Position numbers and translations under genes: made by a program. The notes beneath the pieces are model-generated. The model was not told where the DNA came from. It ran no database searches and was given only the letters and a program-made list of their open reading frames with translations. 64,000 bases of DNA from an uncultured Acidobacteriota bacterium (GTDB taxonomy: Bacteria > Acidobacteriota > Thermoanaerobaculia > UBA5066): assembly GCA_903845115.1 (NCBI GenBank), contig CAIMWE010000076.1:62001-126000 (forward strand). Reading direction: 5' to 3'. Shown here in pieces: positions 45,549 to 54,418 of this stretch (positions are counted from its first letter, which is position 1; each line of letters opens with the position of its first letter).

Positions 45549-47177
45549 GTGCCCCGCTACCGGCTCTCCGGCCTCCGGACCGACGTCTCCGTCCCCCTGG
45601 ACGCCGCGCTCGTGGCCCGTCTCCTCGGGGTCCCCGTCGACGCCATCGGCTCGTTCCGGCTCGCCCGGCGGTCGCTCGACGCCCGCCAGCGGCCGAACCT
45701 GGTGTACGAGGCCGCCGTCGAGTTCGACCTGGAGGCGCTTGCCGCCCCCGCCCTGCTCCCTCCCCTCTCGCTGGAGGAGGTCGATCCCCCGCGCCCGGCC
45801 GAGCTCCTGCTCCCTCCAGCCGGGCGAGCGGCCCGAATCGCCGTCGTCGGGACCGGGCCGGCCGGACTCTTCGCGGCCCTCGCGCTCGCCGACGCGGGCT
45901 ACCGGCCGCTCGTCCTGGAGCGGGGGGACAGGGCGGAGGAGCGGTACCGCACGGTGATGCGGTTCTGGAAAGGAGGCGCGTTCGACCCCGAGTCCAACGT
46001 CCAGTTCGGCGAGGGGGGGGCCGGCACCTTCAGCGACGGCAAGCTGACGTGCGGGAAGCGCCAGGACAAGATCGCGGTCGTCCTCCGGACCCTCCACCGC
46101 TTCGGCGCTCCCGACGAAGTTCTCTACGAGGCCAAGCCCCACATCGGCACCGACCGCCTCGTCGTCGTCCTCCGGAACATCCGGGCGCACCTCCAGGGCC
46201 GAGGGGCCGAGATCCGGTACCGCTCGAAGGTCGTCGACATCGTGAGGGAGCGCCCGGACGGCCCGCTCAGCGCCCTGGTCCTCGCGGACGGGGACGAGGT
46301 GCCCGTCGACCTCGCGATCCTCGCCCTCGGGCACTCGGCGCGGGACACCGTGGCGATGCTCCTCGCGCGGGGCGTCGCGGCGACCCCGAAGGCCTTCGCC
46401 ATGGGGGTCCGGATCGAGCACCCGCAGGAGGCGATCGACCGCATCCAGTACGGCCGCCCGTCCGGCTCCTGCGGCGTCGCCCCGGCCGACTACAAGCAGA
46501 CCCACCTCGCCTCGAACGGCCGGGGGGTCTACACGTTCTGCATGTGCCCGGGCGGGGAGGTGATCGCCTGCTCGTCGGAGGCGGGAGGCGTCGTCACGAA
46601 CGGGATGTCCCGGTTCCGGCGCGGCTCGGGCTTCGCCAACTCCGGTCTCGTCGTCCAGACGGACCCCGGGGACTTCGCGTCGATGCCGGGGCGGGCCGAG
46701 CTGCGCGGCGTGGAGTTCCAGAGGACCGTAGAGCGCCGCGCCTTCGACCTCGGAGGGGGGACCTACGCCGCGCCGGCGATCCGCGTGACCGACTTCCTCT
46801 CGGCGTCCCGGCGGAGCTCGCCCCGGCCTCTTCCCCGTTCCACTTACGAGCCGGCGGTCGTCCCGTCCGGCTTCGACGGGCTCTACCCGGCCCCGTACCT
46901 CGACGCCCTGGCCGAGGGCCTCGCCGCCTTCGACCGCAAGATGCGGGGCTTCATCTCGGACGAGGCCGTCCTGATCGCCCCGGAATCCCGGACCTCCTCT
47001 CCCGTCCGGCTGGAGCGCGGCGACGCGTGCGAGTCGACGACCTGCCCCGGCCTCTTTCCCGCGGGGGAAGGGGCCGGCTTCGCGGGCGGTATCGTCTCGG
47101 CAGCGCTCGACGGCCTCCGCGTCGCTCGCGCCGTCACCGCCCGTCTTTCGGGAGACGGAGGCGGCGAGGCCGTCTGA
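45549..47177 (+). CDS. FAD-dependent dehydrogenase (COG2509-like)
   Basis: 542 residues from a GTG at 45549. The N-terminal ~95 residues form an ACT-like/ferredoxin-like cap (YRLSGLRTDVSVPLD). The FAD Rossmann motif is IAVVGTGPAGLFAALALADAG, then FGEGGAGTFSDGKL and a second dinucleotide site. The C-terminal ends in FPAGEGAGFAGGIVSAALDGLRVA. Substrate and partner are unknown. It is 10 bp upstream of selB and probably cotranscribed. Confidence 0.88.
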   Translation: MPRYRLSGLRTDVSVPLDAALVARLLGVPVDAIGSFRLARRSLDARQRPNLVYEAAVEFDLEALAAPALLPPLSLEEVDPPRPAELLLPPAGRAARIAVVGTGPAGLFAALALADAGYRPLVLERGDRAEERYRTVMRFWKGGAFDPESNVQFGEGGAGTFSDGKLTCGKRQDKIAVVLRTLHRFGAPDEVLYEAKPHIGTDRLVVVLRNIRAHLQGRGAEIRYRSKVVDIVRERPDGPLSALVLADGDEVPVDLAILALGHSARDTVAMLLARGVAATPKAFAMGVRIEHPQEAIDRIQYGRPSGSCGVAPADYKQTHLASNGRGVYTFCMCPGGEVIACSSEAGGVVTNGMSRFRRGSGFANSGLVVQTDPGDFASMPGRAELRGVEFQRTVERRAFDLGGGTYAAPAIRVTDFLSASRRSSPRPLPRSTYEPAVVPSGFDGLYPAPYLDALAEGLAAFDRKMRGFISDEAVLIAPESRTSSPVRLERGDACESTTCPGLFPAGEGAGFAGGIVSAALDGLRVARAVTARLSGDGGGEAV

Positions 47178-47187
47178 AGGAAAGACC

Positions 47188-49104
47188 ATGAATCGACTGA
47201 TCGTCGGGACCTCGGGACACATCGACCACGGCAAGAGCGCTCTCGTGAAGGCGCTGACGGGGACCGATCCCGACCGCCTCCCGGAGGAGAAGGCCCGGGG
47301 GATCACGATCGACCTCGGCTTCGCCCACTCCGAGTGGGACGGGATCGTCTTCTCGTTCGTCGACGTCCCGGGCCACGAACGGTTCGTCCGGACGATGGTG
47401 GCCGGCGCCGTGGGACTCGACGTGGCCCTCCTCGTCGTCGCCTCGGACGACGCGGTCATGCCCCAGACGCGCGAGCACCTCGCGATCCTCTCCCTCCTGG
47501 GAGTCCGGGCGGGCGTCATCGCCAGGACGAAGAGCGACCTCGTCGACGGGGAGACCGGGGCCCTCGTGGACGACGAGGTGAGGGAGCTGGTCAAGGGAAC
47601 CTTCCTCGAGGCGGCCCCGATCGTGCCCGTCTCGTCGGTGACGGGAGCCGGGATCCCGGCGCTCCGGACCGCCCTGGCGGAGACCGCGCGGGGGCTACCG
47701 GCTCGCGACCCCGGGGCCCGCGTCGTCCGCCTCTTCGTCGACCGCGTCTTCACGATCCGGGGATTCGGCCCCGTCGTCACCGGGACCCTCGACGGCGGCC
47801 GGATCGCGACCGACGACCGGCTCGTGCTCTGGCCCCCCGGGAAGACGGTCCGCGTGAGGCGTGTCGAGGTCCACGGGGCCGAGCGGGAGGAGGCCTCCGC
47901 CGGAGAGAGGACGAGCCTGAACCTGGCCGGGGTCGAACGCGAGGAGCTCGTCCGGGGGCAAGCGCTCGCGGGCGAGGAGGTTCTCGTCCCCTCGTCGATC
48001 CTCACCGCCGAGATCCGGCTCCTCCCGTCGGTCGGCGCCCCGATTCCCCACGGAACCCGCGTCCGGGTCCACCACGGGACGCGGGAGGTCGGCGCCCGCC
48101 TCTCGGTCGTCACGCCGGCCGGCCGGCAGGAGGCCCTCCGCGGCGTCGCCCCGGGCGAGACGGCCCGTGTCCAGCTCCTCTGCGAGGAGCCGCTCGCCGC
48201 TCTCCGCGGCGACCGCTTCATCCTCCGGCGCCCCTCCCCGGTGGAGACGCTCGGGGGAGGACGGATCCTGGATACCGGCCGGCGGCGGGCCACCCGGAAG
48301 ACCGCCCCCCGGGAGGAAGTCCTGGCGCTCCTGGCTCGGGGATCCGACGAGGAGATCGCCGCGCTCTTCCTCGAGGAGGAGGGAGCCCGCGGTCTGGACC
48401 CCGGCCCCTTCGCCAGGCGGCTCGGCGTTCCGGGGCCGCGAGGCCGCTCCCTGGCCGACCACCTCGTCGCCGAAGGAAAGGCGCTCCGGCTCGCGACCGG
48501 GACTCTGGTGTCGGCCGGCGCCTCGTCGCGGATGGCGGAGCACGCGGCCGGTATCCTCGCCGGGCATCGCCGCTCGGGCGCTCCGTCGCCCTTCCTGTCG
48601 CGGAGCGAATTCCTCGAGCGGTTCGGCCGCGGGCTCTCCTCGCCGCTCCAGGACGGCTGGCTGGCGCTGCTCGCGGCGGGCGGGAAGCTGACGCTCGCCG
48701 CCGACCAGGTCGGCCCTCCCGGCGCCAGGGGAGGGGAGGTGGCCGAGGGGTCCAGCCCGTTCGCCGCGAAGATCGAGGAGGCGTATCGGAAGGCCCTCTT
48801 CGAGGCGCCCAGGAGCCTCGACCTGGCGAAGGCGCTGGGGACGAAGCCACAGGTCGTGGAGGGGCTGGTCGGCCACCTCCTGAAGACCGGCGCCCTCCTC
48901 CGTCTCTCCCCCGACGTGATCGTCCACCGGGACACCGTTGCTGCCGCGGCGGCGAAGCTGGCGGCCGTCCGGGGTCAGACACTCGGCGTGGCGGCCTTCC
49001 GCGACCTTCTCGGCCTCACGAGGAAGAATCTGATCCCGCTCCTCGAGCACCTCGACCGCGCGAAACGGACGCGGCGGAGCGGGGACGTCCGCGTCGTTCT
49101 CTGA
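47188..49104 (+). CDS. selB: Selenocysteine-specific elongation factor SelB
   Basis: 638-residue translation GTPase that brings Sec-tRNA to UGA codons with a SECIS hairpin. G1 is GHIDHGKS (residues 10-17), G2/G3 include GITIDLGFA and DVPGHERF, G4 reads TKSD. Domains II-III follow, and the C-terminal winged-helix region (about residues 400-638) binds SECIS RNA. Presence implies the organism makes selenoproteins; selA, selD, tRNA-Sec and any clear selenoprotein are not in this window. Confidence 0.95.
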   Translation: MNRLIVGTSGHIDHGKSALVKALTGTDPDRLPEEKARGITIDLGFAHSEWDGIVFSFVDVPGHERFVRTMVAGAVGLDVALLVVASDDAVMPQTREHLAILSLLGVRAGVIARTKSDLVDGETGALVDDEVRELVKGTFLEAAPIVPVSSVTGAGIPALRTALAETARGLPARDPGARVVRLFVDRVFTIRGFGPVVTGTLDGGRIATDDRLVLWPPGKTVRVRRVEVHGAEREEASAGERTSLNLAGVEREELVRGQALAGEEVLVPSSILTAEIRLLPSVGAPIPHGTRVRVHHGTREVGARLSVVTPAGRQEALRGVAPGETARVQLLCEEPLAALRGDRFILRRPSPVETLGGGRILDTGRRRATRKTAPREEVLALLARGSDEEIAALFLEEEGARGLDPGPFARRLGVPGPRGRSLADHLVAEGKALRLATGTLVSAGASSRMAEHAAGILAGHRRSGAPSPFLSRSEFLERFGRGLSSPLQDGWLALLAAGGKLTLAADQVGPPGARGGEVAEGSSPFAAKIEEAYRKALFEAPRSLDLAKALGTKPQVVEGLVGHLLKTGALLRLSPDVIVHRDTVAAAAAKLAAVRGQTLGVAAFRDLLGLTRKNLIPLLEHLDRAKRTRRSGDVRVVL

Positions 49105-49106
49105 AT

Positions 49107-49877
49107 CTAGGGGCGGCCGGCCTCGATCCGGCCCAGGAGACGGAGCATCCCGTCCAGGATCGTCAACGGGTGCGGCGGGCAGCCCGGGACGAAGAGGTCG
49201 ACCGGCACGATCCCGATCGCTCCGTCGTGCTGGTCCGCCATCCCGGCGTACGGCCCGCCCGAGATGGCGCACGCCCCGACGGCGATGACGATCCTCGGGT
49301 CGGGGACCGCGGCCCAGGTCTTCTCGAGGGCGAGGCGCATGTTCTCCGTCACCGGCCCGGTCACGAGGATCCCGTCGGCATGCCGCGGCGAAGCGACGAT
49401 CTGGATCCCGAATCGCCCGAGGTCCCAGCCGATCGTGGAGAGGACGTTCACGTCCGCCTCGCAGCCGTTGCAGCCGCCCGCGCTCACCTGCCTCAGCTTC
49501 AACGACCTCCCGAAGAGCCGGAGCAGCTTCTCGTCGAGGGCCTTCGCCAGGACGAGCTCCCGCCCCGCGGTGACGAGTCCCTCGCGAGTCCGTGTCGCCA
49601 GCCGGTAGTCCCGCGAGTAGCCGATCGCCCCCTCGGGGCAGCTCCGCTCGCACTCCGGACAGAAGAGGCACCGGCCGAGGTCGATCGTGACGGAGGGGCC
49701 GACCTGGATGGCGTCGGTGGGGCAGGCGTCGGCGCACTCGCGGCATTTTTCCGGGCACTTCGAGGCGTCGACCGCCGGGGCTCCCCGGAAGGCGGCCGGC
49801 AGCTCCGGGGCCGGGCCGTCCGGCCAGGCCATCGTCCGGTGCCCCTGGTGGAGGCGGGCTTTCAGGGATCGGATCAT
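49107..49877 (-). CDS. Ehr complex small subunit: 2[4Fe-4S] ferredoxin fused to NuoB/HyfI-like domain
   Basis: 256 residues. The N-terminal ~100 residues carry two cubane motifs, C-x3-C-x2-C-x3-C (CPEKCRECADAC) and C-x2-C-x2-C-x3-C (CLFCPECERSC), as in HycF/HyfH. The rest is the NuoB/HyfI electron-transfer subunit with GGCNGCEADV, GACAISGG and VPGCPPHP supplying the proximal cluster. In other group 4 hydrogenases these are separate proteins. Last gene of the operon, convergent with selB. Confidence 0.9.
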   Translation of the reverse strand: MIRSLKARLHQGHRTMAWPDGPAPELPAAFRGAPAVDASKCPEKCRECADACPTDAIQVGPSVTIDLGRCLFCPECERSCPEGAIGYSRDYRLATRTREGLVTAGRELVLAKALDEKLLRLFGRSLKLRQVSAGGCNGCEADVNVLSTIGWDLGRFGIQIVASPRHADGILVTGPVTENMRLALEKTWAAVPDPRIVIAVGACAISGGPYAGMADQHDGAIGIVPVDLFVPGCPPHPLTILDGMLRLLGRIEAGRP

Positions 49878-49887
49878 CGGCCGCTCC

Positions 49888-51414
49888 TCACAGGTCGTGC
49901 CCGCAGTACGAGAGGTTGAAGCTCTTGTTGCAGAGCGGAAAGTCCGAGATCTGGCCTTCCCGGAGCGCGAGCGCCAGTCCGAACCAGTTGTGGAACGACG
50001 GGTCGGTCACCTTGTACCGCGCAAACCGCCCGTCCGGACCCGTGATGCCGACGTGGCAGATCTCGCCGCGCCACCCCTCCGTCATCGACACGGCCAGGCT
50101 CCCGGGCGCCAGTGCCCCGACGGCGGCGCGGACCGGGCCGGCCGGCAGCGTCGCCAGCCTCTCCAGGATGAACGCGATCGACTGCTGGATCTCCGTCCAC
50201 CGGACCATCGCCCGGCCCTGCACGTCGCCCGTCTCGGCGGTGGCGAGCTGCCACGCGACGTCGCGGTAGATGCCCGCCGGATGGTCCCGCCGGACGTCCC
50301 GGTCGACCCCCGAGGCGCGGGCTGCCGGCCCCACCAGGCCGATCTCCCGGGCGTCCTTCTCTGTGACGATCCCCGCCCCCTCGAAGCGGGCGACGACCGT
50401 GGAAGTCGCGAAGAGGAGCTCGACCGCCCCGCGCACGTCGTCGCGTGCCGTCTGCAGCCGGTTCCGGAGCTGGTTCACCCCCTCCGCGTCGAGGTCGAAC
50501 CCCGTCCCCCCTGGCCGGACGAGCCCCCGTCCGAACCGGTTCCCGCAGAGGAACGCGGTCATGTTCAGGAAGTCGCCCCGGATCCGGCCACAGAACGACA
50601 TCGTCGGGAGATACCCGACGTCCCCCGCGAGCGCCCCCAGGTCGCCCGTGTGGTTGGCGAGCCTCTCCAGCTCGAGGGCGACGCCCCGGAGCGCCTCGGC
50701 CCTCGGTGAAGGCCGGGCCCCGGCGAGGCTCTCCAGCGCCTGGCAATAGGCGGCCGTGTGTCCGATCGTCGTGTCGCCCGCCAGTGTCTCCATCCAGGGG
50801 ATCGTCCGCTTCCCGGGCCCTCCGACGAGGGCCGCCTCGATTCCCCGGTGCTGGTAGCCGAGGGAGATCTCCAGGTGGAAGACCTCCTCGCCGTGGCACT
50901 GGAACCGGAAGTGCCCCGGCTCGATCACTCCGGCGTGGACCGGACCGACCGCGACTTCGTGCACCTCCTCGCCCTCGACGCGAAAGAAGTTCGTCACGCC
51001 GGGAACGATCGGCTCCGTATCGGCCCGCCCCCACGCGTCGCGGCCCTTCCGCCAGGAGCGGTGGAACCGGACCGGCTTCAGCCAGGGATGGCCCTTCGGC
51101 CGGATGCCGAGCTGCTCCGCCATCTCCCGCTCGAACAGGTGCGCTTCGGGACAGAGAGGCGTCAGCGAGGGGTAGTCGTCCTCCGCGAGCCGGCACCGGC
51201 CGACGAGCAGCCTTCCGTCCGCGTCGTCCGCGAGGACCACGACCAGGACGACATCCCCGCGCCGTTCGTCCGGAAGGCCGAACAGCGAGGCGATCCGCCG
51301 CCCGTTTCCGACCTCCTCGAGGATCTCGCCCCGGAAGAGCTCGAAGCTCAACTCGCCCACGGACGAGAGCGGGACCGCTTCCGGGTTCCGGACCCTCTTG
51401 AACCTGGCTCTCAC
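49888..51414 (-). CDS. Ehr complex large subunit, HycE/HyfG-like (NuoC-NuoD fusion), no [NiFe] ligands
   Basis: 508 residues from a GTG that overlaps the upstream stop (GTGA). Residues ~1-135 are a NuoC-like 30-kDa domain (CPEAHLFEREMAEQLGI); the rest is the NuoD/large-subunit fold (LGYQHRGIEAAL, HTGDLGALAGDVGY). Where hydrogenases have the first CxxC ligand pair it reads ETLAGDTTIGH (209-219), with no cysteine. The C-terminal end is CNKSFNLSYCGHDL, with C495 and C504 but no DPCxxC. It therefore cannot hold a normal [NiFe] site; H2 chemistry is unlikely. Confidence 0.88.
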   Translation of the reverse strand: MRARFKRVRNPEAVPLSSVGELSFELFRGEILEEVGNGRRIASLFGLPDERRGDVVLVVVLADDADGRLLVGRCRLAEDDYPSLTPLCPEAHLFEREMAEQLGIRPKGHPWLKPVRFHRSWRKGRDAWGRADTEPIVPGVTNFFRVEGEEVHEVAVGPVHAGVIEPGHFRFQCHGEEVFHLEISLGYQHRGIEAALVGGPGKRTIPWMETLAGDTTIGHTAAYCQALESLAGARPSPRAEALRGVALELERLANHTGDLGALAGDVGYLPTMSFCGRIRGDFLNMTAFLCGNRFGRGLVRPGGTGFDLDAEGVNQLRNRLQTARDDVRGAVELLFATSTVVARFEGAGIVTEKDAREIGLVGPAARASGVDRDVRRDHPAGIYRDVAWQLATAETGDVQGRAMVRWTEIQQSIAFILERLATLPAGPVRAAVGALAPGSLAVSMTEGWRGEICHVGITGPDGRFARYKVTDPSFHNWFGLALALREGQISDFPLCNKSFNLSYCGHDL

Positions 51415-52844
51415 GGGTGGCCTCCGAAGCTGGCCGCGGCCCGTTCCAGCAGGCTCCGGAGCGGAGCCGGAATCCAGAGCCCGAGCAGGAGGACGAGGGC
51501 CATGGACAGGACGATGGGGCCGGTCGTCCGGAGCGTGTCGCGGAACGGAGTCGCCTTGGCCTCGTCGGACGGAGTTCCCTGGACGGCCGCGAGGACGGTC
51601 CCGCCCATGCCGATGAAGATGATGCCGAGGAGGACGAGGAAGGCGGTCGCCACCTTCCAGTGCCCGAGCGAGAAGGCGGCGTTCAGGATGGTGAACTCGC
51701 TGACGAAGGGACCGAACGGGGGCGAGCCCGTGACGGCGAAGAATCCGGCCAGGAAGAGGCTCCCCGAGATCGGGAGCCGGGCGATCGCGCCCGAGACCTC
51801 GTCGAGGTGCTTGCTCTTGTACGCGCGGTGGATGTTCGCGGCCGCCAGGAAGAGGACCCCTTTCGTCAGGCCGTTGTTGAGGGAATGGAGGATCGCGCCG
51901 TAGAGGCCGGCCCCCCCGATCCCCGTTCCGATGACCAGGATCCCCATGTGCTCCACGCTCGAGTAGGCGAGCATTCGCTTCAGGTCCCGCTGGCGGATCA
52001 CGAAGACGGCGGCGACCGCCATCGACGTCAAGCCGAAGAGGATCAGGAGCTCCCGCGCGAAGACCCCCTCGCCGCCGGCGTCCACGATCCGGTAGACGCG
52101 CAGGAGGGCGAGGAAGGCGCAGTTCGTGAGGCCTCCGGCCAGGAGAGCGCCGACGAGGCCGGGCGCCTCGCCGTACGCGTCCGGCTTCCAGGTGTGCATC
52201 GGCGCCAGCCCCATCTTCGTCCCGTATCCGACGAGCAGGAGGACGAACCCCGCCCGGAGCCAGGGCCGGGAAAAGTTGGCCGCGTTCTCGAGCAACGTGG
52301 GGAAGAGGAGCGACGACTCTCCGACGCCCAGGTAGGCCGAGTACGCGAGGAAGAGCGACCCGAGCAGGGCCACCGCGATCCCGACCGACCCGATCATCAG
52401 GTACTTCCAGGTCGCCTCGAGCGAGTGGGCGGTCCGGTTGAAGTAGATGAGCGGTGCGGTCGCGAGCGTCGTCGCTTCCATCGCGACCCACATCAGCCCG
52501 AGGTGCTGCGAGAGGATGAGGAGCGACGTCATCGAGAGGAAGACCAGCATCCCGGCGCAGACGATCCGGTTCGGCCGGTCGATCCGGACCTCCAGGTAGC
52601 CCGGCGCGTAGAGGGCGCAGATCAGGAAGAGCGTGCTGACGATGCCGAGGGTCACCCCTCCTAGGGGGTCGAGCTGCAGCCAGACTCCGTAGGCGACCTT
52701 CTCCATGCCGGCCAGGGCGAACAGGGTGAGGGCGAGGTGGACCACGGCCACCGCCGGGAGGAGAAGCGGGCGGTGGCGATCCGACGGGATCACCCACGCG
52801 ACGGCCGCCGCCAGGAGGGGGACGAAGATCAGCGCCAGCGGCAT
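51411..52844 (-). CDS. Ehr/hydrogenase-4 component F-like (HyfF, NuoN/MrpD antiporter type) subunit
   Basis: 477 residues, about 14 transmembrane helices. The antiporter core includes WVAMEATTLATAPL, the Lys/His-bearing TKMGLAPMHTWKPDAYGEAP and RDLKRMLAYSSVEHMGILV, then SPPFGPFVSEF. This family pumps protons or sodium in complex I and Mrp. Next to HyfE- and HyfG-like genes, as in hyf operons. Confidence 0.9.
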   Translation of the reverse strand: MPLALIFVPLLAAAVAWVIPSDRHRPLLLPAVAVVHLALTLFALAGMEKVAYGVWLQLDPLGGVTLGIVSTLFLICALYAPGYLEVRIDRPNRIVCAGMLVFLSMTSLLILSQHLGLMWVAMEATTLATAPLIYFNRTAHSLEATWKYLMIGSVGIAVALLGSLFLAYSAYLGVGESSLLFPTLLENAANFSRPWLRAGFVLLLVGYGTKMGLAPMHTWKPDAYGEAPGLVGALLAGGLTNCAFLALLRVYRIVDAGGEGVFARELLILFGLTSMAVAAVFVIRQRDLKRMLAYSSVEHMGILVIGTGIGGAGLYGAILHSLNNGLTKGVLFLAAANIHRAYKSKHLDEVSGAIARLPISGSLFLAGFFAVTGSPPFGPFVSEFTILNAAFSLGHWKVATAFLVLLGIIFIGMGGTVLAAVQGTPSDEAKATPFRDTLRTTGPIVLSMALVLLLGLWIPAPLRSLLERAAASFGGHP

Positions 52845-52848
52845 CGCG

Positions 52849-53490
52849 TCAGTCCTTCAGGTCCGACAGGTAGTGGGTGTCGAGCGAGGAGAACTCGCTC
52901 TGGATGTGATTCAGGACGATCCCCATGATGAAGATGCCGGCGAAGAGGTCCAGCAGGACTCCGGCCTCGACGAGGAACGGCATCGCCTCGATCAGGAGGA
53001 GGCCGAAGATGAAGATCCCGTTCTCCAGCATCAGGTAGCCGACGACCTGGGTGATGGCCTTACGCCGGGTCGTCAGGACGAGAAAGCCCGAGAGCATCGT
53101 CGCGAGGGACGCCGGGACCAGGAGGCTGCCCGCGTGCTCGGGGGCGAGAGGCAGGCTCCCGGCGAACAGGAGCGCGAGGCCGCTTCCGACCGCACAGAGG
53201 AAGAGGGAGGGGACGAAGCCGACGTACGGCTCGACCTCGTGGCGGATCTTGACGTGGCGGATCGCCTGGAAGAGGAAGCCGGGGACGACGAGTCCCTTGA
53301 CGACCGCGGCGCCCAACGCCATCAGGATCGCGCGCGACCCCGGCTCCCGGTGGACGAGGAGCGGGAGGACGGAGAGGAGCGCCCCCTGGACCGCGGCCGT
53401 CCGGATGCACACCCGCAGCTCGCGGGACCCGAGGATCACGAAGTTCGAGAGGATGATCAGGACGAGGATCAGGTCGGCAGACTGCGTCAT
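52849..53490 (-). CDS. Ehr/hydrogenase-4 component E-like (HyfE) subunit
   Basis: 213 residues, about six transmembrane segments, beginning LILVLIILSNFVILGSREL. The C-terminal stretch ENGIFIFGLLLIEAMPFLVEAGVLLDLFAGIFIMG resembles NuoK, with buried Glu residues that complex I uses in proton transfer. Small gaps on both sides (4 and 7 bp) place it firmly in the operon. Confidence 0.87.
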   Translation of the reverse strand: MTQSADLILVLIILSNFVILGSRELRVCIRTAAVQGALLSVLPLLVHREPGSRAILMALGAAVVKGLVVPGFLFQAIRHVKIRHEVEPYVGFVPSLFLCAVGSGLALLFAGSLPLAPEHAGSLLVPASLATMLSGFLVLTTRRKAITQVVGYLMLENGIFIFGLLLIEAMPFLVEAGVLLDLFAGIFIMGIVLNHIQSEFSSLDTHYLSDLKD

Positions 53491-53497
53491 CGTCGGT

Positions 53498-54406
53498 TCA
53501 CCGGATCAGCAGGATCATGCCGAAGGCGGACAGGAGGCAGGCCGTCACGAGGAGCTGCGGGATCCGGATCATGCGGAGCCGGGCGATCACCGACTCGACG
53601 ACCCCTACGACGACGGCCAGGAGGAACATCCCGGAGAGGAACGCGACCCAGTTGACCAGGGGCGAGGAGGCTCCGCACGGGACGACGGTCCGGATGAGGA
53701 GCGTCCCCAGGACGAACAGCTTCAGCGAGGAGCCGTAGAGGATCAGGCCGAGGGCGGGCCCGCTGTGGTCCAGCACCATCACCTCGTGGATCATCGTCAG
53801 CTCGAGGTGGGTGTTCGGGTCGTCGAACGGGATCCGGCTGTTCTCGGCCAGCAGGACGACGAACCAGCCCGCCACCACGAGGACCAGCGACGCGCCGGCG
53901 GTGATCCAGCCGGTCGTCCAGGGCGCCGAGAGCATCGACGAGAGGGAGAGGGTCCCCGAGATCCGGCCGAGGACGAGGAGGCCGAAGAAGAGCGCCGGCT
54001 CCGCGAGGCAGGCGAAGCTGACCTCGCGCGCCGCCCCCATTCCCTCGAACGCCGATCCGGTGTCCAGGGCCGCGGCCGCCGTGAAGAAACGGGACAGCGC
54101 GAACAGGTAGGCGAAGAGGACCAGGTCGCCCGAGAACGAGACGGGGGCGCGGCTCCCGCCGAACGGGACGAGCAGCGAGGCGGCCAGCGGGGCGACGACC
54201 GCCAGGACCGGGCCGACGAGGAAGACCCAGGTCGTGGTCGTGCTGAGGACCATCTCCTTCCGGAAGAGGCGGAGCAGGTCGTACCAGGGCTGCAGGACCG
54301 GCGCCCCGGTCCGCCCCGCGAAGGCGGCCTTGGTCCGGCCGATCACGCCGAGGAGGAGCGGCGGCACGGTCAGGACGACGACGAGGTGGAGGACTGTTTC
54401 GAGCAT
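53498..54406 (-). CDS. Ehr/hydrogenase-4 component C-like (HyfC, NuoH-type) subunit
   Basis: 302 residues, about eight transmembrane helices. Typical NuoH/HyfC sequence: GRTGAPVLQPWYDLLRLFRKE early, and the conserved ENSRIPFDDPNTHLELTMIHEVMVLDHSGP near the middle, with the acidic residues of the quinone/proton channel. This is the subunit that joins the soluble arm to the membrane arm. Confidence 0.92.
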   Translation of the reverse strand: MLETVLHLVVVLTVPPLLLGVIGRTKAAFAGRTGAPVLQPWYDLLRLFRKEMVLSTTTTWVFLVGPVLAVVAPLAASLLVPFGGSRAPVSFSGDLVLFAYLFALSRFFTAAAALDTGSAFEGMGAAREVSFACLAEPALFFGLLVLGRISGTLSLSSMLSAPWTTGWITAGASLVLVVAGWFVVLLAENSRIPFDDPNTHLELTMIHEVMVLDHSGPALGLILYGSSLKLFVLGTLLIRTVVPCGASSPLVNWVAFLSGMFLLAVVVGVVESVIARLRMIRIPQLLVTACLLSAFGMILLIR

Positions 54407-54418
54407 TCCGTCCCTTTC

